Below, one piece after another: positions 5,796-11,323 of a DNA stretch of 11,323 bases. Every line of letters starts with the position of its first letter. The stretch's first letter is position 1. The notes beneath the pieces are model-generated. The model worked only from the letters and a program-made list of their open reading frames with translations. It did not search any database and was not told the origin of the DNA. Source of the stretch: Collinsella aerofaciens (lineage in GTDB: Bacteria > Actinomycetota > Coriobacteriia > Coriobacteriales > Coriobacteriaceae); contig NZ_CAAKNY010000086.1 of NCBI RefSeq assembly GCF_901212495.1, positions 63,584-74,906 on the forward strand. Reading direction: 5' to 3'. A program made the position numbers and the translations under genes.

Positions 5796-7036
5796 AGGTC
5801 GCCGAGCTGCGCGAAAAGGCCAAGGAGTTCGAGATCGAGACGACCGGCAAGAAGAAGGCCGAGCTCGTCGAGGAAATCTACACCACCGCTGCGAAGGCCG
5901 AGGGCTTCCGCGATATCAAGGGCATTCTGCAGATTCGCCCGGACAGCTCCGGCATCATCCATGCCCACGGCTACATGAAGTCCAACGACGACGCCTTTGT
6001 TCCCGCATATCTCATCCGCTCCGCACGCCTGCGTACGGGTGATGTGATCGAGGGCTCGCTGCGCCCCTCACGCGGTGGCGACAAGCGCGCCGGCCTCGCC
6101 AAGATCACGACCGTCAACGGCGTTGATCCCGAGCAGGCACGTAACCGCCCCAAGTTTGGTGACCTTACCCCGGTCTATCCCAATGAGCCTCTGCGTATGG
6201 AGCACGGCAAGGATTCCATCACCGGTCGCGCCATCGACATCGTGTCGCCGATCGGCAAGGGCCAGCGCGGCCTGATCGTGTCGCCGCCCAAGGCCGGCAA
6301 GACCACGATCCTCAAGAAGATCTGCCAGTCTATCTCGATCAACAATCCCGAGGTACACCTCATCTGCCTGCTCGTCGACGAGCGCCCCGAAGAGGTCACT
6401 GACATGCAGCGCTCCATCAAGGGCGAGGTCGTGGCTTCGACCTTCGATATGCCCGCCGAAAACCATACCCGCGTGGCAGAGCTCGTGATCGAGCGTGCCA
6501 AGCGCATCGTGGAGCTGGGTGGCGACGTCGTGGTGGTGCTCGACTCCATCACGCGCCTTGCCCGCGCCTACAACCTGGCCGCTCCCGCCTCGGGCCGTAT
6601 CCTGTCGGGCGGCGTCGATTCGGCGGCCCTGTATCCGCCCAAGCGTTTCTTGGGCGCAGCCCGCAATATCGAGAACGGCGGATCGCTCACCATCCTGGCC
6701 TCCGCCCTCATCGATACCGGCTCCAAGATGGACGAGGTCATCTTTGAGGAGTTCAAGGGTACCGGCAACATGGAGCTCAAGCTCGACCGCGATCTGGCCG
6801 ACCGCCGTATCTTCCCGGCCATCGATCCCGTTGCCTCGGGCACACGCAACGAGGACCTGCTGGTCGACGAGCAGATGCGCCCATTTGTCTTCGGCCTGCG
6901 CCGTATCCTCGCCGGCATGAACAATACCGAGCGCGCGGCCGCATCGTTTATCAAGGGCCTCAAGGGCACCAATACCAACCAGGAGTTCCTGGTGCGTTCG
7001 GCAAAAAAGCACAGCGATTACGAGCAGACGTTCTAG
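5792..7036 (+). CDS. rho: Transcription termination factor Rho, catalytic core
   Basis: A 414-residue frame covering essentially the whole of an E. coli-sized Rho (419). Rho is a hexameric RNA-dependent ATPase that translocates along nascent RNA and ends transcription. Visible parts: Rho_N helices (1-38), cold-shock-like RNA-binding domain (about 42-115), then the RecA-like ATPase. Walker A is PPKAGKTT (165-172, Lys170), Walker B VVVVLDS (Asp251), the Q-loop region SGRILSGGVDSAAL (267-280), and the arginine finger Arg352 in SGTRNEDLL. Bicyclomycin-site residues around DERPEEVTDMQ are kept. Unusually, the RNP1-like motif of the primary site, DGFGFLR in E. coli, reads DSSGIIH (51-57), so both phenylalanines are gone. 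In an intact gene this would be the C-terminal half of one long protein. Here it could be made separately by internal initiation. Confidence 0.93.
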   Translation: MKVAELREKAKEFEIETTGKKKAELVEEIYTTAAKAEGFRDIKGILQIRPDSSGIIHAHGYMKSNDDAFVPAYLIRSARLRTGDVIEGSLRPSRGGDKRAGLAKITTVNGVDPEQARNRPKFGDLTPVYPNEPLRMEHGKDSITGRAIDIVSPIGKGQRGLIVSPPKAGKTTILKKICQSISINNPEVHLICLLVDERPEEVTDMQRSIKGEVVASTFDMPAENHTRVAELVIERAKRIVELGGDVVVVLDSITRLARAYNLAAPASGRILSGGVDSAALYPPKRFLGAARNIENGGSLTILASALIDTGSKMDEVIFEEFKGTGNMELKLDRDLADRRIFPAIDPVASGTRNEDLLVDEQMRPFVFGLRRILAGMNNTERAAASFIKGLKGTNTNQEFLVRSAKKHSDYEQTF

Positions 7037-7074
7037 CCGTCCGCTGCACGCGACAACAACCATAGACATGCCAG

Positions 7075-7105
7075 AAGGGCCGGGCGTTAAGATCCTGGCC
7101 CTTTT
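7075..7105 (+). terminator. Intrinsic terminator of rho
   Basis: AAGGGCCGGG (7075-7084) pairs with CCTGGCCCTT (7094-7103) through ten positions including one G-T pair, with a 9-base loop, followed by a short T run (7102-7105). It sits 38 bases after the rho stop. Confidence 0.8.
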
Positions 7106-7348
7106 CGTATAGCCGCTCGCCTACGATTATTGACCTCATGACCGGCAAGCAGCGATTTTCCCGTTTCAATCCCGCTTCGTCGCTTGCAATCCCCAAGGGG
7201 GTTTCGCATAATAGCTGTTAAGCTTCGCGACGGAAAACGCAGATGAAACGAACCATATACCGTTGCTTTGGGGCATAGCCCCGCTTCATCTTCTCTCGCG
7301 CAGCCAACTGAATGATGCGATCTGGGTGCTGGAAGATGGGGAGAGCTC
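7106..7348. other. Intergenic region before the two-gene membrane operon
   Basis: Apart from the promoter at 7184-7212, the leader of about 130 bases contains a compact hairpin GGGGC-ATA-GCCCC around 7270-7283. No small gene or known RNA family was recognised. Confidence 0.4.
7184..7212 (+). promoter_or_regulatory. Sigma70-type promoter of the 7349-9275 operon
   Basis: TTGCAA (7184-7189) and CATAAT (7207-7212) are separated by exactly 17 bases. Each matches the consensus at most positions. Transcription from about 7219 gives a 130-base leader. The spacer carries CCCCAAGGGG, a small stem that could bind a regulator. Confidence 0.65.
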
Positions 7349-8818
7349 ATGGCTTCTTCTGATGCAACACAACGAGTAGTCCTTGCTGGACTTTCCTGCG
7401 GAATCGGCCTTGCCGCTCCCGTGGTGATGTATGCTGCCACGCTGCCGTTTTCGTCGGTGAACGAGACGGTCGTCGCGGGCGCTGTTCCTTTTGCCGTGGG
7501 TGCGGTGGCGGGCGTTGGTATCTATGCCGCCTCGCTCGGCATTTCTGAATATCGCACGCAGCATGCTGAGCACCTATTCCAGCCCGATGCCATGGGTGGC
7601 GCTGCGAACGTCAACCAGCATCAAAATGAGTCCCAGACCGCCTCGATGCCCGCCCAACAGCAGTGGGCTGCCCCTCAGGGCGTTGCTACTGCGGCTCCTG
7701 CCGTTCCGGCAGACGCCGCGCAGCCCTCTTCGGTTTTCTCCGGCTTGACTGGTGCTTTCCAGCGGCTTCATACGGACGACGGTGTCCCCACCATCGCTCG
7801 CGCCGCGGATGCCATGAGCGAGGCCGATGCCTGGTCCATGATCGACGGCATGCTCGACGATGATTCGCCGGTCAGCTGCGATCCCGCGCGCTCGCGCGAT
7901 GTGTACCAGGTCGCCATCGACGAGCTTACCTACGGCGGTAAGACCGGCTCCTATAACCGCGATGACATCGCTGCCGCCGCGCGCGCCGTCTCGGGCTCTC
8001 ATGCCGCCCCTGCGGGCAGCACGGCCGCCTTTGTGGCGCTCGTGGCTAACGCCGCCAACAACGCCGCCGCGGCTCAATCCGTTACGTATGACACTGCCGT
8101 GCCCGTGACTCCGGCTGCCGCCACCGCCGTTGACTCCTACGCCGACGAGCCGCTGGCCGTCGACGAGGAGACTATTGCCGCCCGCCGTGCTGCCGAAAGC
8201 TCACTGTGGGGCGCTCCTGCACAGCGGCAGGCGGCGGAGGCGGTGCCGTACAACGTGAACCTTGCCAACATGCCGATCATCAACGACGCCTCTGCGGCGG
8301 CTATCGATCTCGATGACCTTGACGAGCCGGTCATCTCGAACGACGTGCCGTATGTGGTCGATGCCCCGGTCGATGCCCCGGCCTCCGCGTCCCGGTCCAT
8401 CGCAGTCGACGAGCCTGTCGATACGACTCCCGAAGAAGACGTCCCCATGGCCGATTATTCGGGCCACGAGGGCATGTGGGCAGCCGCTGCCGCAATTTTG
8501 GACGAGGTCGTCGAGCCCGCTCCCGTTGGCGCTCCGGTGTTTGCGCCTGCTCCTCAGCCCGCTGCCCCCGCTTACGTTGGTCGCCACAGCGCCGTGTTCC
8601 CCGAGGATACCGCCCGCATCTCGCGCGAAGGTATCGAGCGTGCCGAGGCCATCGCTGCTGGCATCATGGAGAACCGTCGTCACGAGCGCGTCAATCAGAT
8701 TCTCGAGGAGGAGATCGACCGCCTGCAGTCTGCAGCGGTAAGGCGCACGGGCCGTGCCTATCTGAGTGTTATCGAGGGTGGCACCGCCAGCTTTGAGCCA
8801 CTCCGTGCGGAGGCATAA
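7349..8818 (+). CDS. Ala-rich membrane-anchored protein of unknown function
   Basis: I do not recognise a family for this 489-residue protein. The N-terminus has two hydrophobic helices, residues about 9-31 (LAGLSCGIGLAAPVVMYAAT) and 41-64 (VVAGAVPFAVGAVAGVGIYA), with a short loop between, suggesting a membrane hairpin. The bulk then lies on one side, probably cytoplasmic. Residues 65-145 are Gln/Ala/Pro-rich. About 150-215 is a more ordered acidic segment containing SMIDGMLDDD and DVYQVAIDELTYGG. Residues 215-410 are Ala/Val/Asp/Pro-rich and probably disordered. About 410-480 is a charged helical stretch (ENRRHERVNQILEEEIDRL) and looks conserved rather than random. The start ATG follows GGGGAGAG. 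The gene lies 7 bases before the VanZ-like gene and shares its terminator, so the two are probably co-transcribed. An envelope or cell-surface scaffold role is only a guess. Confidence 0.8.
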   Translation: MASSDATQRVVLAGLSCGIGLAAPVVMYAATLPFSSVNETVVAGAVPFAVGAVAGVGIYAASLGISEYRTQHAEHLFQPDAMGGAANVNQHQNESQTASMPAQQQWAAPQGVATAAPAVPADAAQPSSVFSGLTGAFQRLHTDDGVPTIARAADAMSEADAWSMIDGMLDDDSPVSCDPARSRDVYQVAIDELTYGGKTGSYNRDDIAAAARAVSGSHAAPAGSTAAFVALVANAANNAAAAQSVTYDTAVPVTPAAATAVDSYADEPLAVDEETIAARRAAESSLWGAPAQRQAAEAVPYNVNLANMPIINDASAAAIDLDDLDEPVISNDVPYVVDAPVDAPASASRSIAVDEPVDTTPEEDVPMADYSGHEGMWAAAAAILDEVVEPAPVGAPVFAPAPQPAAPAYVGRHSAVFPEDTARISREGIERAEAIAAGIMENRRHERVNQILEEEIDRLQSAAVRRTGRAYLSVIEGGTASFEPLRAEA

Positions 8819-8825
8819 CTTCTTT

Positions 8826-9275
8826 ATGCTTAAACTCGATCGAAAATGGGCGGTCGCGACCTGCCTGATGGTGCTGCTCATCTGGGGCAATTCGATGGTT
8901 CCCGGCACGGGATCCGGTTCATTGAGCTTGTCGATTATGGAGGCCGTTCGCGGCCTTCTGCACGGCGTGGGGCTTCCGTATGAGTGGGTGACCAACTTCG
9001 TCGTTCGCAAGTGCGCGCATTTTACCGAGTACATGGTGCTCGGCATTCTGGCGACGCACGCTTTCGATATCGAGGGCCGTCGCACCTTTGATGTGCTGCT
9101 TCCCACGGCGGTTTTCCTACTGCTGGTTCCCTCGATTGACGAGACGATTCAGCTCTTTGTGCCCGGTCGCGCCGGTATGATCACCGACGTGATGATCGAC
9201 TGCTGCGGAGCGGTGACGGGCGTTGTTCTTCGATATCTTCTACGATCGCTCATATGTGCTAAAAAGGCCGCCTAG
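8826..9275 (+). CDS. VanZ-like membrane protein
   Basis: A 149-residue integral membrane protein with about four hydrophobic segments (residues 8-28, 60-82, 92-110 and 118-140). The VanZ-family signature is clear: an early NSMVPG, then RKCAHFTEYMVLG, then SIDETIQLFVPGRAGMITDV followed by DCCGAVTG. VanZ itself gives low-level teicoplanin resistance in enterococci. For most homologues the role is unknown, so no resistance claim is made. The ATG at 8826 is preferred to the upstream one at 8766, which overlaps the preceding gene. GGAGG at 8809-8813 is 12 bases away, rather far, which may mean translation is coupled to the upstream gene ending at 8818. Its final codons and TAG stop lie inside the terminator stem. 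Confidence 0.85.
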   Translation: MLKLDRKWAVATCLMVLLIWGNSMVPGTGSGSLSLSIMEAVRGLLHGVGLPYEWVTNFVVRKCAHFTEYMVLGILATHAFDIEGRRTFDVLLPTAVFLLLVPSIDETIQLFVPGRAGMITDVMIDCCGAVTGVVLRYLLRSLICAKKAA

Positions 9276-9307
9276 GACACGTTGCTTGGTCCTAGGCGGC
9301 CTTTCTT
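9263..9307 (+). terminator. Terminator overlapping the VanZ-like stop codon
   Basis: A perfect 15-bp stem, AAAGGCCGCCTAGGA (9263-9277) with TCCTAGGCGGCCTTT (9290-9304), loop of 12 bases, T-rich exit TTTCTTTG on the plus strand and an A-run at its 5' base. The left arm contains the last codons and TAG (9273-9275) of the VanZ-like gene. The A-run at 9261-9265 means it could also stop minus-strand transcription from the kinase remnant. Confidence 0.92.
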
Positions 9308-9339
9308 TGTTTGGGGGCTTATACAAGGGCGTGGCGGCG

Positions 9340-9585
9340 TTATCCCGTAGGATGGATTGCTGGACGGTGCGGCGCCCCGTTGGCGCACTTACTGCCAAAG
9401 GCGCCGATGCCCAGGGCGGCGATGCCCTTGTCGGCAAGCCATGCGTTGACGGCCTCGACGGTCTCCTGCGGGGTTGTGGTCACGATCTGCTCGCGTTCCA
9501 GGACCGTGCCGTCTGTATGGCCCGTGGCGCATACCATCTTGGTGCCGCCGGCCTCGAACGCTCCGATAAGCTGCTGCTCTGCCAT
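9340..9585 (-). pseudogene. Truncated ROK-family sugar kinase remnant
   Basis: The first 64 residues match the N-terminus of ROK-family fructokinase-type kinases: LIGAFEAGGTKMVCATG is the glycine-rich ATP-binding loop (D/E-x-GGTK form), and the segment ends with ALGIGAFG as in the family. After that the frame reads an unrelated SKCANGAPHRPAIHPTG and stops at 9342-9340, so about 220 residues are missing, including the substrate and zinc-binding regions of a normal protein of about 290. The start ATG (9585) and its AGAAGG ribosome binding site look intact. The remainder is not found before the VanZ terminator, only some 35 bases away, so the loss is a deletion. In another frame SSNPSYGITPPRP just beyond might be a decayed trace of the next conserved block, but this is weak. 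Confidence 0.75.
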
Positions 9586-9627
9586 AGCGTCCTTCTCTTG
9601 GTCGAGTTGTTTTACCTCTAAAGTATC

Positions 9628-9653
9628 GCGCTCTAAAATAATTAAGAAAGCGC
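9628..9653. promoter_or_regulatory. Possible operator upstream of the kinase remnant
   Basis: GCGCT (9628-9632) and AGCGC (9649-9653) form an inverted repeat around an AT-rich 16-base centre. It lies about 45 bases before the kinase remnant start, in the promoter zone for that gene. Sugar kinase genes are often controlled by LacI-type repressors with GCGC-centred operators, but the halves match only at their outer bases. Confidence 0.25.
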
Positions 9654-9654
9654 T

Positions 9655-9698
9655 ATAAAAAGAAACCTCGCAGTCCAACGGAGGATGCGAGGTTTCTT
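9655..9698 (-). terminator. Terminator of the aminotransferase gene
   Basis: AAGAAACCTCGCA (9660-9672) and TGCGAGGTTTCTT (9686-9698) form a perfect 13-bp stem. On the minus strand the hairpin exits into TTTCTTTTTATAG, a good T-tract. It begins 27 bases beyond the aminotransferase stop and separates it from the kinase remnant. Confidence 0.9.
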
Positions 9699-9724
9699 TG
9701 ATGCTTTTAGTTGTTGGGCTGTCC

Positions 9725-10906
9725 TTACCCCCGCGGCTTGATTTTATCACGCAGGGACTTGAGGTTCTCGAGCGCCGCGTTGAGCGTTTCGTCTCGCTTG
9801 GCAAAGTGGAAACGGATCAGGTGGTTGACGGGCTCGCGGAAGAAGCTTGAGCCCGGCACGGCGCCCACGCCAACCTTGGAAGCGAGATCCTCGCAGAAGT
9901 CGAGGTCGCTGTCGTAGCCAAACTCCGAGATGTCCATCATAACGTAGTAGGCGCCCTGCGGCACGTTATGCTCAAGGCCGATGCTGTCGAGTCCCTGACA
10001 GAACAGGTCGCGCTTGGCGGTGTAGAGATCGAGGACCTCATCGTAATAGCTGTCGTCGAAGTTGAGGGCGGCCACGACGGCTTCCTGCAGGGGAGCGGCG
10101 GCGCCCACGGTGAGGAAGTCGTGGACCTTCTTGATGCGCTCGGTAATCTCGGCCGGGGCGATGGTGTAGCCCAGGCGCCAACCGGTGATGGAGTAGGTCT
10201 TGGACAGCGAGCTGCAGCTGATGGTGCGCTCGAACATGCCAGGCAGCGTGGCCATGTAGACATGCTCATGGGGTGCGTAGACGATGTGCTCGTAGACCTC
10301 GTCAGTAATGCAGTAGGCGTCGTACTTTTTACACAGGTCGGCGATAAAAGTGAGCTCCTCGTGCGTAAAAACCTTGCCGCAGGGGTTGGACGGGTTGCAT
10401 AGGACGATTGCCTTGGGATCGTTGTCGCGGAAGGCCGCCTCGAGGACCTCGCGATCGAAATCGAACGTGGGCGGGTTGAGCGGCACATAGATGGGCTCGG
10501 CGCCCGAGAGAATCGTGTCGGCACCGTAGTTCTCGTAGAACGGCGAGAAGATGACGACCTTGTCTCCGGGGTTCGTAACCGTCATCATGGCGGCCATCAT
10601 GGCCTCGGTGGAGCCACATGTGACTACGATGTTCTCGTTGGGGTTGATCGGCATGCCCATAAAGTGCTCCTGCTTGGCCGCGAGCGCCTCGCGCATGGCC
10701 TGGGAGCCCCAAGTGATGGAGTACTGGTGATAGAGCGGCTTGGGGTCGGTCGCGATGGTGCTGAGGCTCTCGAGCAGCCGCGCCGGAGGATCGAAGTCGG
10801 GGAAGCCCTGTGAGAGATTGACGGCGCCGTACTTATTGGAGATGCGCGTCATGCGGCGGATGACCGAATCGGTAAATGTCGCCGTACGGTTGGAGAGTTC
10901 TTTCAT
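9725..10906 (-). CDS. Class I/II PLP-dependent aminotransferase
   Basis: A 393-residue fold-type I aminotransferase that moves an amino group between an amino acid and a 2-oxo acid, in the cytoplasm. Marks of the family: NLSQGFPDFDPP near residue 30, the cofactor-contacting CGSTEAMM, NPSNPCGKV with Asn174, TDEVYEHIVY with Asp202 and Tyr205, and SSLSKTYSITGWRLGY with the Schiff-base Lys236. The C-terminal LIRFHFAK supplies the carboxylate-binding arginine. The QGFPDF motif points to the subgroup that includes kynurenine/glutamine transaminase and E. coli YbdL methionine aminotransferase, but the exact substrate is uncertain. The start at 10906 is chosen because AAAGGA lies just before it; the in-frame ATG at 10924 lacks this. 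It is a single gene with its own terminator. Confidence 0.92.
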   Translation of the reverse strand: MKELSNRTATFTDSVIRRMTRISNKYGAVNLSQGFPDFDPPARLLESLSTIATDPKPLYHQYSITWGSQAMREALAAKQEHFMGMPINPNENIVVTCGSTEAMMAAMMTVTNPGDKVVIFSPFYENYGADTILSGAEPIYVPLNPPTFDFDREVLEAAFRDNDPKAIVLCNPSNPCGKVFTHEELTFIADLCKKYDAYCITDEVYEHIVYAPHEHVYMATLPGMFERTISCSSLSKTYSITGWRLGYTIAPAEITERIKKVHDFLTVGAAAPLQEAVVAALNFDDSYYDEVLDLYTAKRDLFCQGLDSIGLEHNVPQGAYYVMMDISEFGYDSDLDFCEDLASKVGVGAVPGSSFFREPVNHLIRFHFAKRDETLNAALENLKSLRDKIKPRG

Positions 10907-10990
10907 GCTTGTCCTTTCGAGCATTTGCTGTGGGGCAAGTTTACTCCTATGAAACCGGTGGGAATTGCTCGAAACGCGCTCGTAAAACTC

Positions 10991-11009
10991 TTTTCAAAAT
11001 TCTTGAAAA
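10991..11009. promoter_or_regulatory. Perfect dyad between two divergent transcription units
   Basis: TTTTCAA (10991-10997) and TTGAAAA (11003-11009) form a perfect 7-bp dyad around AATTC. It lies about 85 bases upstream of the aminotransferase start and just 5' of the tRNA promoter -35. It could be an operator for the aminotransferase. It is AT-rich, so chance cannot be excluded. Confidence 0.3.
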
Positions 11010-11016
11010 TTGGGGC

Positions 11017-11045
11017 TTGCATCGCGTGGCGTTCCTTGCAATAAT
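11017..11045 (+). promoter_or_regulatory. Promoter of the tRNA-His/tRNA-Lys unit
   Basis: TTGCAT (11017-11022) and AATAAT (11040-11045) are separated by 17 bases. Transcription would start near 11052, about 20 bases before the first tRNA. Spacing and hexamers match those of the promoter at 7184-7212. Confidence 0.65.
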
Positions 11046-11071
11046 AGTCGAGCGCGAAGCGCACAGGACAC

Positions 11072-11149
11072 GGTGGGTGTAGCTCAGTTGGCTAGAGCGA
11101 CGGGTTGTGGTCCCGTAGGTCGAGGGTTCGAGTCCCTTTACCCACCCCA
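11072..11149 (+). tRNA. tRNA-His (GTG)
   Basis: Full cloverleaf: acceptor GTGGGTG (11073-11079) with TACCCAC, D arm GCTC/GAGC, anticodon stem ACGGG/CCCGT with loop TTGTGGT and anticodon GTG at 11107-11109, T arm with TTCGAGT. The base before the acceptor is G (11072), opposite discriminator C73: the extra G-1 that marks tRNA-His is genome-encoded. The CCA end is encoded (11147-11149). Confidence 0.97.
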
Positions 11150-11171
11150 GTCTTTGCTTCGTGTTGATATC

Positions 11172-11247
11172 GGGTCGTTAGCTCAGTTGGTAGAGCAGGG
11201 GACTCTTAATCCCAAGGTCCAGGGTTCGACCCCCTGACGGCCCACCA
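11172..11247 (+). tRNA. tRNA-Lys (CTT)
   Basis: A 76-base cloverleaf: acceptor GGGTCGT with ACGGCCC, D arm GCTC/GAGC, anticodon loop CTCTTAA with anticodon CTT (11205-11207), T arm CAGGG/CCCTG with TTCGACC, discriminator A and encoded CCA (11245-11247). The outermost anticodon-stem pair (27-43) is G-A instead of Watson-Crick. It reads AAG codons, and is co-transcribed with tRNA-His 22 bases upstream. Confidence 0.96.
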
Positions 11248-11256
11248 AAGTATGTT

Positions 11257-11289
11257 AAGACGGTCAATGAAAGTTGACCGTCTTTTTTT
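11257..11289 (+). terminator. Terminator of the tRNA unit
   Basis: AAGACGGTCAA (11257-11267) and TTGACCGTCTT (11274-11284) form a perfect 11-bp stem with a 6-base loop, followed by seven T (11283-11289). It ends the tRNA-His/tRNA-Lys transcript. Confidence 0.93.
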
Positions 11290-11323
11290 GTTGACCTCGC
11301 ATGGGGTCGAACCCGTCGGGGCG

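Noticed and set aside
11301..11323. ATG at 11301 as the start of a gene running off the window
   Set aside because: Only 23 bases remain, with no ribosome binding site and no recognisable protein start.

Overview
The window is high-GC and densely coded, and it reads like a chromosome of the Coriobacteriia (Actinomycetota), most likely Collinsella or a close relative. That placement is inference from the mix of genes: a CarD-family regulator beside argS, a Rho with a very long Ala/Pro/Lys/Arg-rich N-terminal extension, Ala-rich membrane proteins and the codon use. No database search was possible.

Layout from left to right. Positions 1-122 are a gene-free edge holding one hairpin. A REP-associated Y1 (HUH) transposase gene lies on the minus strand (123-881), followed by a gene-poor stretch with two hairpins. 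A CarD/CdnL-like RNA polymerase-binding regulator is on the minus strand (1237-1722). It is divergent from argS (2065-3918, plus), which ends at a strong intrinsic terminator. A 530-base intergenic stretch then holds a large inverted-repeat structure and the rho promoter and leader. The rho locus (4449-7036) is split: a single missing base near 5669 separates the disordered N-terminal extension (4449-5795) from the complete catalytic core (5792-7036). A rho terminator follows. Next comes a probable two-gene operon: an Ala/Pro/Asp-rich protein with two N-terminal membrane segments (7349-8818) and a VanZ-like membrane protein (8826-9275), whose stop codon sits inside its own terminator stem. On the minus strand follow a truncated ROK-family sugar kinase remnant (9340-9585) and a class I aminotransferase gene (9725-10906) with its terminator. 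The window ends with tRNA-His(GTG) and tRNA-Lys(CTT) behind a good sigma70-type promoter, closed by a strong terminator.

Functionally this is mostly core information processing (CarD, ArgS, Rho, two tRNAs) plus one amino-acid aminotransferase. Accessory or decaying material is limited to the transposase, the palindromic intergenic element and the kinase remnant. I do not see a CRISPR array, a toxin-antitoxin pair, a phage module or a recognisable defence system. The most interesting points are the broken yet possibly still translatable rho, the altered primary RNA-binding motif in that Rho, and the conserved-looking but unexplained 489-residue membrane protein next to VanZ.
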